A stretch of DNA of 64,000 nt from Prauserella flavalba (GTDB lineage: Bacteria > Actinomycetota > Actinomycetes > Mycobacteriales > Pseudonocardiaceae): positions 496,001 to 560,000 of the forward strand of contig NZ_MASU01000013.1 in NCBI RefSeq assembly GCF_003202235.1, given 5' to 3'. The position numbers and the translations under genes are program-made. The notes below the pieces were generated by a model that did not search any database, had not been told where the DNA came from, and saw nothing but the letters and a program-made list of their open reading frames with translations. Positions 36,315 through 43,791 of the stretch are shown piece by piece; the stretch's first letter is position 1, and each line of letters starts with the position of its first letter.

Positions 36315-36806
36315 GTGAGCACTCGTGGCGTGGTGTACGTCCACTCGTCGCCGTCTGCGGTTTGTCCGCACGTCGAGTGGGCGATCTCGGGCACTCTGGG
36401 TGTCCGCGTGGAGTTGCAGTGGACGGCGCAGCCTGCCGCCCCAGGGCAGCTCCGCGCCGAGTGTGACTGGCGCGCGCCCGCAGGAATGGCCGGCAAGCTC
36501 GCCGGGGCGCTCAAGGCGTGGCCCATGATCCGGTTCGAGGTCACCGAGGAACCCAGTCCCGGCGTCGACGGCCAGCGCATCTGTTACGCGCCCGGCCTCG
36601 GGCTCTGGCACGCGCGCACCAGCGCCAACGGTGACATCGTGGTGGGCGAGGACCAGCTGCGCAGCCTCGTGTCGCGGAGCAGGGCGGGCGAGCAGCTCGC
36701 GCACAAGCTCGACGAACTGCTGGGCGCGAGCTGGGACGAGGCACTCGAGCCGTTCCGCCACGCGGGCGACGGCGCGCCCGTCACCTGGTTGCACCAGGTG
36801 GGCTGA
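36315..36806 (+). CDS. DUF3145 family protein
   Basis: Actinobacterial conserved protein of 163 residues, function unknown. It begins with R-G-V-V-Y-V-H-S-S-P-S-A-V-C-P-H-V-E-W-A-I and continues with W-x-A-P-A-G-M-A, the typical DUF3145 pattern, and ends W-L-H-Q-V-G. No signal peptide or membrane helix, so cytoplasmic. GTG start behind GCGGAGGTCAGCA. Genes of this family are often found near FAS-II genes in actinobacteria, and the fab operon ends about 700 bases downstream here on the other strand. Confidence 0.88.
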   Translation: MSTRGVVYVHSSPSAVCPHVEWAISGTLGVRVELQWTAQPAAPGQLRAECDWRAPAGMAGKLAGALKAWPMIRFEVTEEPSPGVDGQRICYAPGLGLWHARTSANGDIVVGEDQLRSLVSRSRAGEQLAHKLDELLGASWDEALEPFRHAGDGAPVTWLHQVG

Positions 36807-36828
36807 ACCACCTGGTTACCCTTGCGGC

Positions 36829-37410
36829 GTGCCCTCAGGTCCGCCTCGCCCGCGCTGGCTCGTGCCCGTGCTCATCGTGGTGGTGTCGCTGACGGTCGGC
36901 GGCGGTCTGCTGGCGCGTGAGGTGTACCAGCCGCCCGACGACGAGGAGGTGGCGGCGAGCCAGCCGACCACGCCGTCGCTCTCCCCGCGGCAGCAGCCGG
37001 GGCCGCGCACCGTGGAGCTCAACGCCGACGCCGCGGCACACCCCGAGGCGGAACCCGTGCGGCAGCTGCTGCAGGCCCATTTCGACGCCATCAACGGCCG
37101 CGACTACGACCTCTGGACCACCACGGTCGTCGCCGAGCGGGTGCAGGCGCAGCCGCGCAGGGAATGGCTGGCCAACTACCGCAGCACCAAGGACGGCAGC
37201 GTCCGCGTGTATCGCCTGGAGGCGGCGCCGGATCAGCGGCTCACGGTACTGGTGGGCTTCACGAGCACACAGGACGTGACCGACGCCCCGCCGGACCTGC
37301 TCGAGCCGTGTATCCGCTGGCGGCTGGCGTTCCCGCTGGTGCGTGAGGATGGCGAGTGGAAGCTGGACACCGTCCCGGCCGGCACCATCCCCGAACGCTC
37401 CGCCTGCTGA
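36829..37410 (+). CDS. Small single-pass exported protein, unknown function
   Basis: Protein of 193 residues with one N-terminal membrane helix at about 10-28 (L-V-P-V-L-I-V-V-V-S-L), a Pro/Gln/Ser-rich linker, then an NTF2-like extracytoplasmic domain (A-H-F-D-A-I-N-G-R-D-Y-D-L-W onward), ending W-K-L-D-T. NTF2-like folds of this shape often serve as small-ligand or protein-binding modules in lipoproteins. GTG 22 bases after the DUF3145 stop, so probably one transcript. Confidence 0.72.
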   Translation: MPSGPPRPRWLVPVLIVVVSLTVGGGLLAREVYQPPDDEEVAASQPTTPSLSPRQQPGPRTVELNADAAAHPEAEPVRQLLQAHFDAINGRDYDLWTTTVVAERVQAQPRREWLANYRSTKDGSVRVYRLEAAPDQRLTVLVGFTSTQDVTDAPPDLLEPCIRWRLAFPLVREDGEWKLDTVPAGTIPERSAC

Positions 37411-37425
37411 GGTATGCCAGAAGCA

Positions 37426-37472
37426 CCCAAGGCCACCTTTGTTGCGTACAACGCAACAAAGGTGGCCTTGGG
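37426..37472. repeat. Palindromic repeat, short class, copy F
   Basis: Perfect 21-bp arms (37426-37446 and 37452-37472; outer part CCCAAGGCCACCTTTG) around a TACAA loop. The arms match those of copy C. It fills the 76-base convergent gap between the exported protein gene and fabF and should terminate both. Confidence 0.88.
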
Positions 37473-37486
37473 GGACAGCGGCTGGG

Positions 37487-38734
37487 TCAGGCCCGGGTGA
37501 AGAGGAGGGCCGTGTTGTGGCCTCCGAAGCCGAAGGAGTTGCTGATCGCGGCGGTCAGCTCCACCTTGCGGGCCTCGCCGGACACGACGTCGAGGTCGAC
37601 CTTCGGGTCCAGGTTCTCCAGGTTCAGCGTGGCAGGCACGAGCCCGTGGTAGATCGACAGGATCGCGATGATGCCCTCCACCGCGCCCGCGCCGCCGACC
37701 AGGTGACCGAGCGCGCTCTTCGGCGCGGTGACCACCGGGTGGTCGCCCACCGCCTTGCGGATGGCAGCCGCCTCGCCCACGTCACCGACGACCGTGGAGG
37801 TCGCGTGCGCGTTGACGTGCCCGACGTCGCTCGGCGTCAGGCCGGCCATCTGGATCGCGTGGTTCATCGCCGCGATCTGGCCGATGCCCTCGGGGTGGTT
37901 GCCCGTGATGTGGTAGGCGTCCGAGGTGATGCCGAAGCCGCTCAGCCGTGCGTACACCCGCGCGCCGCGGGCCGCGGCCCGGTCGGCACGCTCCAGCACG
38001 ACGGCGCCGGCACCCTCGCCGAGCACGAAACCGTCCCGGCCCGTGTCGAACGGGCGCGACGCATGCTCCGGGTCGTCGTTGCGCGTCGAGACGGTCCTCG
38101 ACTGCGCGAAGCCGGCGATGGTGATCGGGGCGATGCAGGCCTCCGCACCGCCCGCGACCACGACGTCGGCCCGGCCCGACTGGATCATCTGGAACCCGGT
38201 CGCGATGCCTTCCGCACCGGAGGCACACGCCGAGGCGGGCGAGTGCACTCCGGCGCGGGCCTTGAGCTCGATCCCCACGTGCGCGGCCGGCCCGTTCGGC
38301 ATGAGCATCGGCACCGTCAGCGGCGACACCTTGCGGATGCCGTGCTCCTCGAGCAGGTCGTCCTGGGTGAGCAGCGTGACCGGGCCGCCGATGCCGGAGC
38401 CGATCGTGACGCCGAGCCGCTCCGGCTCCACGTCCGTGTGCTCGTCGGTCTGCTCGGCGAACCCGGCGTCCGCCCAGGCCTGCCGTGCCGCGACGATCGC
38501 GACCTGCTCGCAGCGGTCCAGCCTGCGAGCCTGCACGCGCGGGATCGTTTCCGTCGGCTCCTCGGCGAGAGTCGCGCCGATCTTCACCGGGAGGTCGAAG
38601 CGCTCGACCCAGTCGGCCTCGATGGTGCGGACGCCACTGCGGCCCGCGATGAGGCCGTCCCAGGTGGACGTGACGTCCCCGCCGAGCGGCGTGGTGGCGC
38701 CGAGCCCGGTGATCACCACGTCGATGTTGCTCAT
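37487..38734 (-). CDS. fabF: Beta-ketoacyl-ACP synthase II (FabF/KasA)
   Basis: FAS-II condensing enzyme that elongates acyl-ACP with malonyl-ACP. Protein of 415 residues with the Cys-His-His triad: C170 in S-A-C-A-S-G, H in N-A-H-A-T-S-T and H in A-L-G-H-L-V-G-G-A-G. The F-G-F-G-G-H-N gatekeeper loop is near the C-terminus. Last gene of the fabD-fabH-acpP-fabF operon, 31 bases after acpP. Corresponds to KasA/KasB of mycobacteria by family, but mycolate-specific use cannot be inferred. Confidence 0.96.
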   Translation of the reverse strand: MSNIDVVITGLGATTPLGGDVTSTWDGLIAGRSGVRTIEADWVERFDLPVKIGATLAEEPTETIPRVQARRLDRCEQVAIVAARQAWADAGFAEQTDEHTDVEPERLGVTIGSGIGGPVTLLTQDDLLEEHGIRKVSPLTVPMLMPNGPAAHVGIELKARAGVHSPASACASGAEGIATGFQMIQSGRADVVVAGGAEACIAPITIAGFAQSRTVSTRNDDPEHASRPFDTGRDGFVLGEGAGAVVLERADRAAARGARVYARLSGFGITSDAYHITGNHPEGIGQIAAMNHAIQMAGLTPSDVGHVNAHATSTVVGDVGEAAAIRKAVGDHPVVTAPKSALGHLVGGAGAVEGIIAILSIYHGLVPATLNLENLDPKVDLDVVSGEARKVELTAAISNSFGFGGHNTALLFTRA

Positions 38735-38765
38735 TGCAGTCTCCCCGAGGTAGCCAACCGAATTG

Positions 38766-39011
38766 TTACTTGGAGTTCGCCGCGACGTAGTCGACGGCGT
38801 CCCCGACGGTCTTGAGGTTCGCGAGCTCGTCGTCCGGGATCTTGACCCCGAACTTGTCCTCGGCCTGCACGGCGATCTCCACCATGGACAGCGAGTCGAT
38901 GTCGAGGTCGTCCACGAACGACTTCTCCGTGCTCACGTCGTCCTGCGCCACACCGGCGACCTCTTCGACGATCTCGGCGAGGCCGGACAGGATCTCTTCT
39001 TTGTCTGCCAC
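38766..39011 (-). CDS. acpP: Acyl carrier protein
   Basis: Acidic carrier of 81 residues that holds growing acyl chains on a phosphopantetheine arm. The attachment site is Ser40 in D-I-D-S-L-S-M-V-E-I (the family more often has D-S-L-D). Third gene of the fab operon between fabH and fabF; the 73-base gap to fabH is the widest in the operon. ATG start with GGAAACC ahead of it. Confidence 0.96.
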   Translation of the reverse strand: MADKEEILSGLAEIVEEVAGVAQDDVSTEKSFVDDLDIDSLSMVEIAVQAEDKFGVKIPDDELANLKTVGDAVDYVAANSK

Positions 39012-39084
39012 TGGCGGTTTCCTTCCTAATCGAAGCGCTTGCGCTTGCGACGGACCTTAACGCGTCCGCCGCGGGGCGGGAGTA

Positions 39085-40071
39085 TCACGGGCAGATGACG
39101 ACCTGGCCCGCGTAGGAGAGGCCGGCGCCGAAGCCGACCAGCAGCACCACGTCGCCGGTCTTCACGGTGCCCGCCGCGCGCATGTGGTCCAGCGCGATGG
39201 GGATCGAGGCCGACGAGGTGTTGCCGGAGTAGCGGATGTCGTCGGCGACCACCAGGTCGTCCCTGGCGCCCTTCGCCCGCAGCCGCTTGGCGATCGCCTC
39301 GACGATCCGCAGGTTCGCCTGGTGGGGGATGAGCACGTCCACATCGGACAGCTCAAGCCCCGCGAGTTCCACGGCGCGCATGGCGATCGGCGCGATCTGC
39401 GTGGTGGCCCAGCGGAAGACGGCCTGCCCCTCCTGGAAGAGGTAGCGGTGCTCCCGCATGTAGATCATGTCGACGAGGTCGCCCGCGCTGCCCCACGCCA
39501 CCGGGCCGATGCCCGGCTCCTCGGAGGGACCGACCAGTGCGGCACCGGCGCCGTCGGCGAAGATGATCGCCGTGGAGCGGTCCTGCGGGTCCACCACGTC
39601 GGTGAGCTTCTCCGCGCCGATCACCAGCGCCTTGCCCGCTGAACCGGAGCGGATGAGGTCGGAGGCCACGCCGAGGCCGTAGCAGAAGCCCGCGCACGCG
39701 GCGTTGAGGTCGAACGCACCGGCGGCCTTGATGCCGATGCGCTCGGCCACCTGGCCCGCGGCGTTGGGAATGGGCGAGGGCATCGTGCAGTTCGGCACGA
39801 TCACCGTGTCCACTTCGGAGGGATCGGTGCCCGCGTCGGCGAGCGCTTTGGCGCCCGCGGTGACGGCCATGTCGACCAGCAGCTCTTCCTTCTCGGCGAA
39901 CCGGCGCTCGACGATGCCGACGCGCTCGCGGATCCACTGGTCGTTGGTGTCCATGAGCTGCGAGAGGTCGTCGTTGGTGACGATCTTGTCGGGCTGCGTG
40001 CTGCCGACACCGAGAATGCGCGTTGCCGCGGGTCCCTGCCGCAGCTTCATGGCCGGTCGGCCACCCGTCAT
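39085..40071 (-). CDS. fabH: Beta-ketoacyl-ACP synthase III
   Basis: Initiating condensing enzyme of FAS-II, joining acyl-CoA primer to malonyl-ACP. Protein of 328 residues from the ATG at 40071, whose first base pair overlaps the fabD TGA (ATGA overlap), which supports this start over the ATG at 40050. Triad: C126 (N-A-A-C-A-G-F), H in P-H-Q-A-N and N in G-N-T-S-S-A-S. R/K residues for the ACP face are visible (R-L-R-A-K-G). Primer preference, straight or branched, cannot be told. Confidence 0.96.
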   Translation of the reverse strand: MTGGRPAMKLRQGPAATRILGVGSTQPDKIVTNDDLSQLMDTNDQWIRERVGIVERRFAEKEELLVDMAVTAGAKALADAGTDPSEVDTVIVPNCTMPSPIPNAAGQVAERIGIKAAGAFDLNAACAGFCYGLGVASDLIRSGSAGKALVIGAEKLTDVVDPQDRSTAIIFADGAGAALVGPSEEPGIGPVAWGSAGDLVDMIYMREHRYLFQEGQAVFRWATTQIAPIAMRAVELAGLELSDVDVLIPHQANLRIVEAIAKRLRAKGARDDLVVADDIRYSGNTSSASIPIALDHMRAAGTVKTGDVVLLVGFGAGLSYAGQVVICP

Positions 40072-40964
40072 CGGACATCCTCCAGGTTCGCGGGGGTCTT
40101 GAGTGCGACGAGCGTGGTGACGGTGCCCTTGAGCTCGCGCTTCACCAGGCCGGTCAGGGTGCCGGCGGGCGGCAGCTCGACGGTGCTCGTGACACCGAGA
40201 GCGGCGAGCTCACGCATCGTCAGGTCCCAGCGCACCGGCCGGGTCACCTGCTTCACCAGTCGCTCGAGGTACTCGCCGCCGCTGGTCACCACGGTGCCGT
40301 CGGCGTTGGACAGCAGCGGGCGAACCGGGTCGGAGGGGGTGATCTCCTCGGCGAGGGCCCGCAGCGCCTCCTCGGCGGGGGCCATGTACTTGGTGTGGAA
40401 GGCGCCCGCCACCTTGAGGGGACGCACCTTGGTGCCCTCCAGCGGGTCGGCGACGATCTTCTCGATCTGCGCTGCCGATCCGGAGGCGACGATCTGGCCG
40501 GCGCCGTTCTGGTTGGCGGCCTCGAGCCCGTTCTCGTGCAGCCATGCGACCACGCGCTCGGGCTCGCCGAGCATCACGGCGGCCATGCTGGTGGGTTCGA
40601 TCGCGCACGCCTTGGCCATCTCGGCGCCGCGGACGGCGGCCAGCGCGACGGCGTCGTCGGGGGAGAACACCCCGGCGATGGCGGCGGCGGCGAGCTCACC
40701 GACCGAGTGCCCGGCCACGGGCGCGTCCGAGGGCACGCCCTGGGGCAGGTGCTCGGCGGCCAGCAGCGACAGCGCCACGATCAGCGGCTGCGTGATGGCG
40801 GTGTCCTGGATCTCCTCGGCGTCGGCCTCGGTCCCGAGGCGCAGCAGATCGAGGCCGGCACGCTCGGACCACTGCTGTACCCGCTCGCGGGCACCGTCGA
40901 GCTCGAGCCAGGGGGTGAGCATTCCGGGAGCCTGCGACCCCTGTCCGGGGCAGAGAAGTGCCAT
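40068..40964 (-). CDS. fabD: ACP S-malonyltransferase
   Basis: Moves malonyl from CoA to ACP. Taking the ATG at 40964 gives 298 residues that begin M-A-L-L-C-P-G-Q-G-S-Q, as in the family; a GTG at 40982 is also open and cannot be excluded because the purine run AAGGGG sits very close to the ATG. Nucleophile Ser87 in G-H-S-V-G and the catalytic H in the A-F-H-T motif are present. First gene of the operon; stop overlaps fabH. Confidence 0.94.
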   Translation of the reverse strand: MALLCPGQGSQAPGMLTPWLELDGARERVQQWSERAGLDLLRLGTEADAEEIQDTAITQPLIVALSLLAAEHLPQGVPSDAPVAGHSVGELAAAAIAGVFSPDDAVALAAVRGAEMAKACAIEPTSMAAVMLGEPERVVAWLHENGLEAANQNGAGQIVASGSAAQIEKIVADPLEGTKVRPLKVAGAFHTKYMAPAEEALRALAEEITPSDPVRPLLSNADGTVVTSGGEYLERLVKQVTRPVRWDLTMRELAALGVTSTVELPPAGTLTGLVKRELKGTVTTLVALKTPANLEDVR

Positions 40965-41113
40965 CACCCCTTCAGGGAACACGTCCGGCCCGGTCGCGGG
41001 GGATGCCGACGGGTCACGAAGTCCGTCGCGTGACGTTGTGGGGAGCCTACAAACGCCAGGTAGTGTGGCCCCTCGCCGACGTGGACCTATTGTCGGGTTC
41101 GGGCAGTTCTTTT

Positions 41114-41127
41114 GTGACTGATGTCAC
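41114..41127 (-). promoter_or_regulatory. GTGAC-TGAT-GTCAC palindrome between fasR and fabD
   Basis: A perfect 5-bp inverted repeat with 4-base spacer overlaps the fasR stop codon and lies about 150 bases upstream of fabD; TTTTGT directly precedes it at 41110-41115. FasR/MabR proteins bind inverted repeats upstream of fabD in Streptomyces and mycobacteria, so this is a reasonable candidate site. I have not matched it to a published box. Confidence 0.4.
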
Positions 41128-42317
41128 CACAGGCCGCGGGACCGGGCGAGCCTGCCGACCGTGAGCGCCGTGCGCAGCACGAGCGCGTCGCGCGGGTCGC
41201 CCGCGTTGCGGCCGGTGAGCTCGGCGGCCTTGCGCAGCCGGTAGCGCACCGTGTTCGGGTGCACGAACAGCTGCCGCGCGCACGTCTCCAGCACGCCACC
41301 GCTCTCGAGGTAGGTCTCGATGGTCTCCAACAGTGCAGGCCCCGCGTCCTCCAGCGGCCGCGCGATGCTCTCGATGAGCTGGCGCTCGGCCTCGGCGTCG
41401 CCCGCGAGCGCGCGCTCGGGCAGCAGGTCCACCGAGCGGGTGGGCCTCGGCGCCGAGGGCCAGCCGACCACCGCGCGCAGGCCGGACAGTGCCTCCACGG
41501 CGCTGTGGTGGGCCTCCGCGAGGCTGCCGACCGTGGGGCCGGCGACCACGGGTCCCTCGGCGAACGCCGTCGACAGCGTCGGCAGGATCGGGCGGTCCCT
41601 CGGGCCGCCCTCGGTCGGCCCTGCCACCACCACGACCAGCCGGGAGCCCTGCACGCCGAGCAGCACGGGGCGGCCGGCCCGCGCGGCCCTGCTGCGGACT
41701 TCGAACACCACGGTCGGCGGGTCGTCCGACGGCGGGTTGCCCACGAGCACGGTCGCAGCGGCCGCCGGGTCCCAGCCCAGCGCGGCCGCCCTCGACAGCA
41801 CCGACTCCTCGGCGTCGCCACGCACGATGCCGTCCACCACGAGCGCCTCCAGGCGCGCGTCCCACGCGCCCCGCGCCTCGGCGGCCGCGGCGTAGGAGTT
41901 TGCCGCCGCGAACGCGACCTCGCGGCCGTAGCGCAGGATGCCCTCGATGAGCGCGGCGCGCTCCTCCTCGTTGGCGGCGAACTCGGGCAGCTGCTCCTCG
42001 AAAACCTCGATGGCCAGCCGCACGAGGCCCACGGTCTGCCGCAGGCTGATCCAGCGCGACAGCTCGCGGGGCGCGGCGCGGAACGCCTCGGTGGTGAGCT
42101 TGAGCGCCTCCTTGGAGTCGCGCAGCCACCTGACGAACCCGGCCGCGCCGGTCTGGGTGATCAACAGAACACTGGCCCGCTGGTCCGCGGGCATCCGCCC
42201 GAACCACGGCAGGCGTTCCTCCATGGCCGCGACACTTGCCTTCGCAAGGCGGCCGGAGGCTCGTTCGAGTTCGCGCAGGGTCTTGGCGGAAAGGCGCTGC
42301 CGTTTGGGGGGTGCCAT
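41124..42317 (-). CDS. fasR: PucR-family activator of fatty acid synthesis (FasR/MabR-like)
   Basis: Transcription factor of 397 residues. A long N-terminal region (about 1-160, E-R-L-P-W-F-G-R-M-P-A-D-Q-R-A-S-V start), a GGDEF-like middle and a C-terminal helix-turn-helix of the PucR type (about 340-390: E-T-Y-L-E-S-G-G-V-L-E-T-C-A, then F-V-H-P-N-T-V-R-Y-R-L). In Streptomyces (FasR) and Mycobacterium (MabR) this protein sits directly upstream of fabD and controls FAS-II in response to acyl-CoA. Same position here, 159 bases before fabD. Identification rests on context plus domain order. Confidence 0.85.
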   Translation of the reverse strand: MAPPKRQRLSAKTLRELERASGRLAKASVAAMEERLPWFGRMPADQRASVLLITQTGAAGFVRWLRDSKEALKLTTEAFRAAPRELSRWISLRQTVGLVRLAIEVFEEQLPEFAANEEERAALIEGILRYGREVAFAAANSYAAAAEARGAWDARLEALVVDGIVRGDAEESVLSRAAALGWDPAAAATVLVGNPPSDDPPTVVFEVRSRAARAGRPVLLGVQGSRLVVVVAGPTEGGPRDRPILPTLSTAFAEGPVVAGPTVGSLAEAHHSAVEALSGLRAVVGWPSAPRPTRSVDLLPERALAGDAEAERQLIESIARPLEDAGPALLETIETYLESGGVLETCARQLFVHPNTVRYRLRKAAELTGRNAGDPRDALVLRTALTVGRLARSRGLW

Positions 42318-42361
42318 CGTGACTGCGATACTACGTCCCTGGCAGGCCAGGCCCTAAATTA

Positions 42362-42408
42362 CGAGACCGCCCGACGCGCTGCGGTTCTCGCTGCGTCGGG
42401 CGGTCTCG
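42362..42408 (-). terminator. Long-stem terminator after lldD
   Basis: Perfect 16-bp stem (42362-42377 CGAGACCGCCCGACGC and 42393-42408) with a 15-base loop, in the gap between the lldD-like stop and the fasR start (both minus strand). No T-run, as is usual in such high-GC genomes. Confidence 0.75.
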
Positions 42409-42499
42409 TCTCCCCGGTCCCCACCGGTGATTCCACTATGGACCTTGTGGATCACCGGACGGAAGGGTTCTCACCCTTTCGTGGTCCCCTTTCCCCGGG

Positions 42500-43711
42500 T
42501 CAGCGGAGTACGGCGTGGCCGGGGTTCAGCGCGCCGATCGTGCGCGCGCCCAGCAACTGCATGGTGCGCACGATCTCACCGCGCAGGATGTCCACGGCCC
42601 GTTGCACGCCGCGCTCTCCGCCGGCCATGAGGCCGTACAGGTAGGCCCTGCCGACCAGGCAGAGGTCGGCTCCCATCGCGAGCGCGGCGACGATGTCCCC
42701 GCCGGAGAGGATGCCCGTGTCCACCCACACCTCGGCGTCGCCGCCCACGGTGTCCAGGGTCGGGGGCAGCAGCTCCAGTGGCGTCGGCGCGCGGTCGAGC
42801 TGGCGCCCGCCGTGGTTGGACAGCACCACGGCCTCGGCGCCCGCCTTCACCACGTCCCTGGCGTCCGCTGGATTCTGTATGCCTTTCACCACGAGCTTGC
42901 CGGGCCAGCTTTCCCGCACCCACGCGAGATCGTCGTAGCCGAGCGTCGGGTCGAACATCTCGTCGATGAGCTCCGCGGCCGTGCCGCCCCAGCTCGTCAG
43001 CGAGGCGAACAACAGCGGCTCGGTGGTGAGCAGGTTGAACCACCACGCGGGGTGCAGTGCGCCGTCGACGAACGTCCGCAGCGTCAGCGCGGGCGGGATC
43101 GTGAGCCCGTTTCGCATGTCCCGCAGGCGCGCCCCGCCGACCGGGGTGTCGACGGTGAGCAGCAACGTGTCGTAGCCGGAATCCCACGCCCTGCGCATGA
43201 GCTCGGCGCCCGCACCGTGATCGCGCCACACGTAGAGCTGGAACCACTTCCTTGCCTCGGGTGCCGCCGAGGCGACGTCCTCGATCGACGTCGTGCCCAT
43301 CGTCGAGAGCGCGTACGGGATGCCGCTGCGCTGGGCGACGCGCGCGACCGCGGACTCGCCCTCGTGGTGCATCATCCGCGTGAACCCGGTGGGGGCGAAC
43401 GCGAACGGCAGCTCCGAGCGCCTGCCGAGCACCTCCACGCTGGTGTCTACATCGGACACGCCGCGCAGCACGTTCGGGCGGAACTCGACGCCGCGGAACG
43501 CCTGCCGCGCGCGGCGAAGGCTGTCCTCCAGCTCCGCGGCCCCGTCGGTGTAGTCGAACACGGCCCTCGGTGTGCGCCTGCGCGCGATCGTGCGCAGGTC
43601 GGCGATCGTGTGGGCGGCGGCGAGCCGCCGGTCGGTGGGATTGGCCACGAACGGCTTCGGCCGCAGGATCTCGGCGAGCTCGGCCGGTCTCGGCAGTCGG
43701 CGCTTGGTCAC
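42500..43711 (-). CDS. lldD: FMN-dependent alpha-hydroxy acid dehydrogenase (L-lactate dehydrogenase or 2-monooxygenase)
   Basis: TIM-barrel flavoenzyme that oxidises L-lactate or a related 2-hydroxy acid. From the GTG at 43711 (AAAGGAGCGGACC before it) it has 403 residues. F-D-Y-T-D-G-A-A-E near 50, A-P-T-G-F-T-R-M at about 100, the W-F-Q-L-Y-V motif, V-K-G-I-Q in the flavin strand, catalytic His in S-N-H-G-G-R-Q-L-D and the phosphate loop D-T-G-I-L-S-G-G-D are all present. Whether it passes electrons to quinone (LldD), to oxygen (oxidase) or makes acetate (monooxygenase) is not clear. It lies just after aceE. Confidence 0.85.
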   Translation of the reverse strand: MTKRRLPRPAELAEILRPKPFVANPTDRRLAAAHTIADLRTIARRRTPRAVFDYTDGAAELEDSLRRARQAFRGVEFRPNVLRGVSDVDTSVEVLGRRSELPFAFAPTGFTRMMHHEGESAVARVAQRSGIPYALSTMGTTSIEDVASAAPEARKWFQLYVWRDHGAGAELMRRAWDSGYDTLLLTVDTPVGGARLRDMRNGLTIPPALTLRTFVDGALHPAWWFNLLTTEPLLFASLTSWGGTAAELIDEMFDPTLGYDDLAWVRESWPGKLVVKGIQNPADARDVVKAGAEAVVLSNHGGRQLDRAPTPLELLPPTLDTVGGDAEVWVDTGILSGGDIVAALAMGADLCLVGRAYLYGLMAGGERGVQRAVDILRGEIVRTMQLLGARTIGALNPGHAVLR

Positions 43712-43740
43712 GGTCCGCTCCTTTGCGCTCCGCTGACGGG

Positions 43741-43775
43741 ACGACCCGTCGCCGGCAGGGCCGGCGACGGGTCGT
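43741..43775 (-). terminator. Strong hairpin terminator after aceE
   Basis: Perfect 16-bp stem (43741-43756 ACGACCCGTCGCCGGC and 43760-43775) with a 3-base AGG loop, 17 bases after the aceE stop on the minus strand. It separates aceE from the lldD-like gene, which starts 30 bases further on, so the two are probably not one transcript. Confidence 0.8.
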
Positions 43776-43791
43776 TGGGTGCTACTACGGC

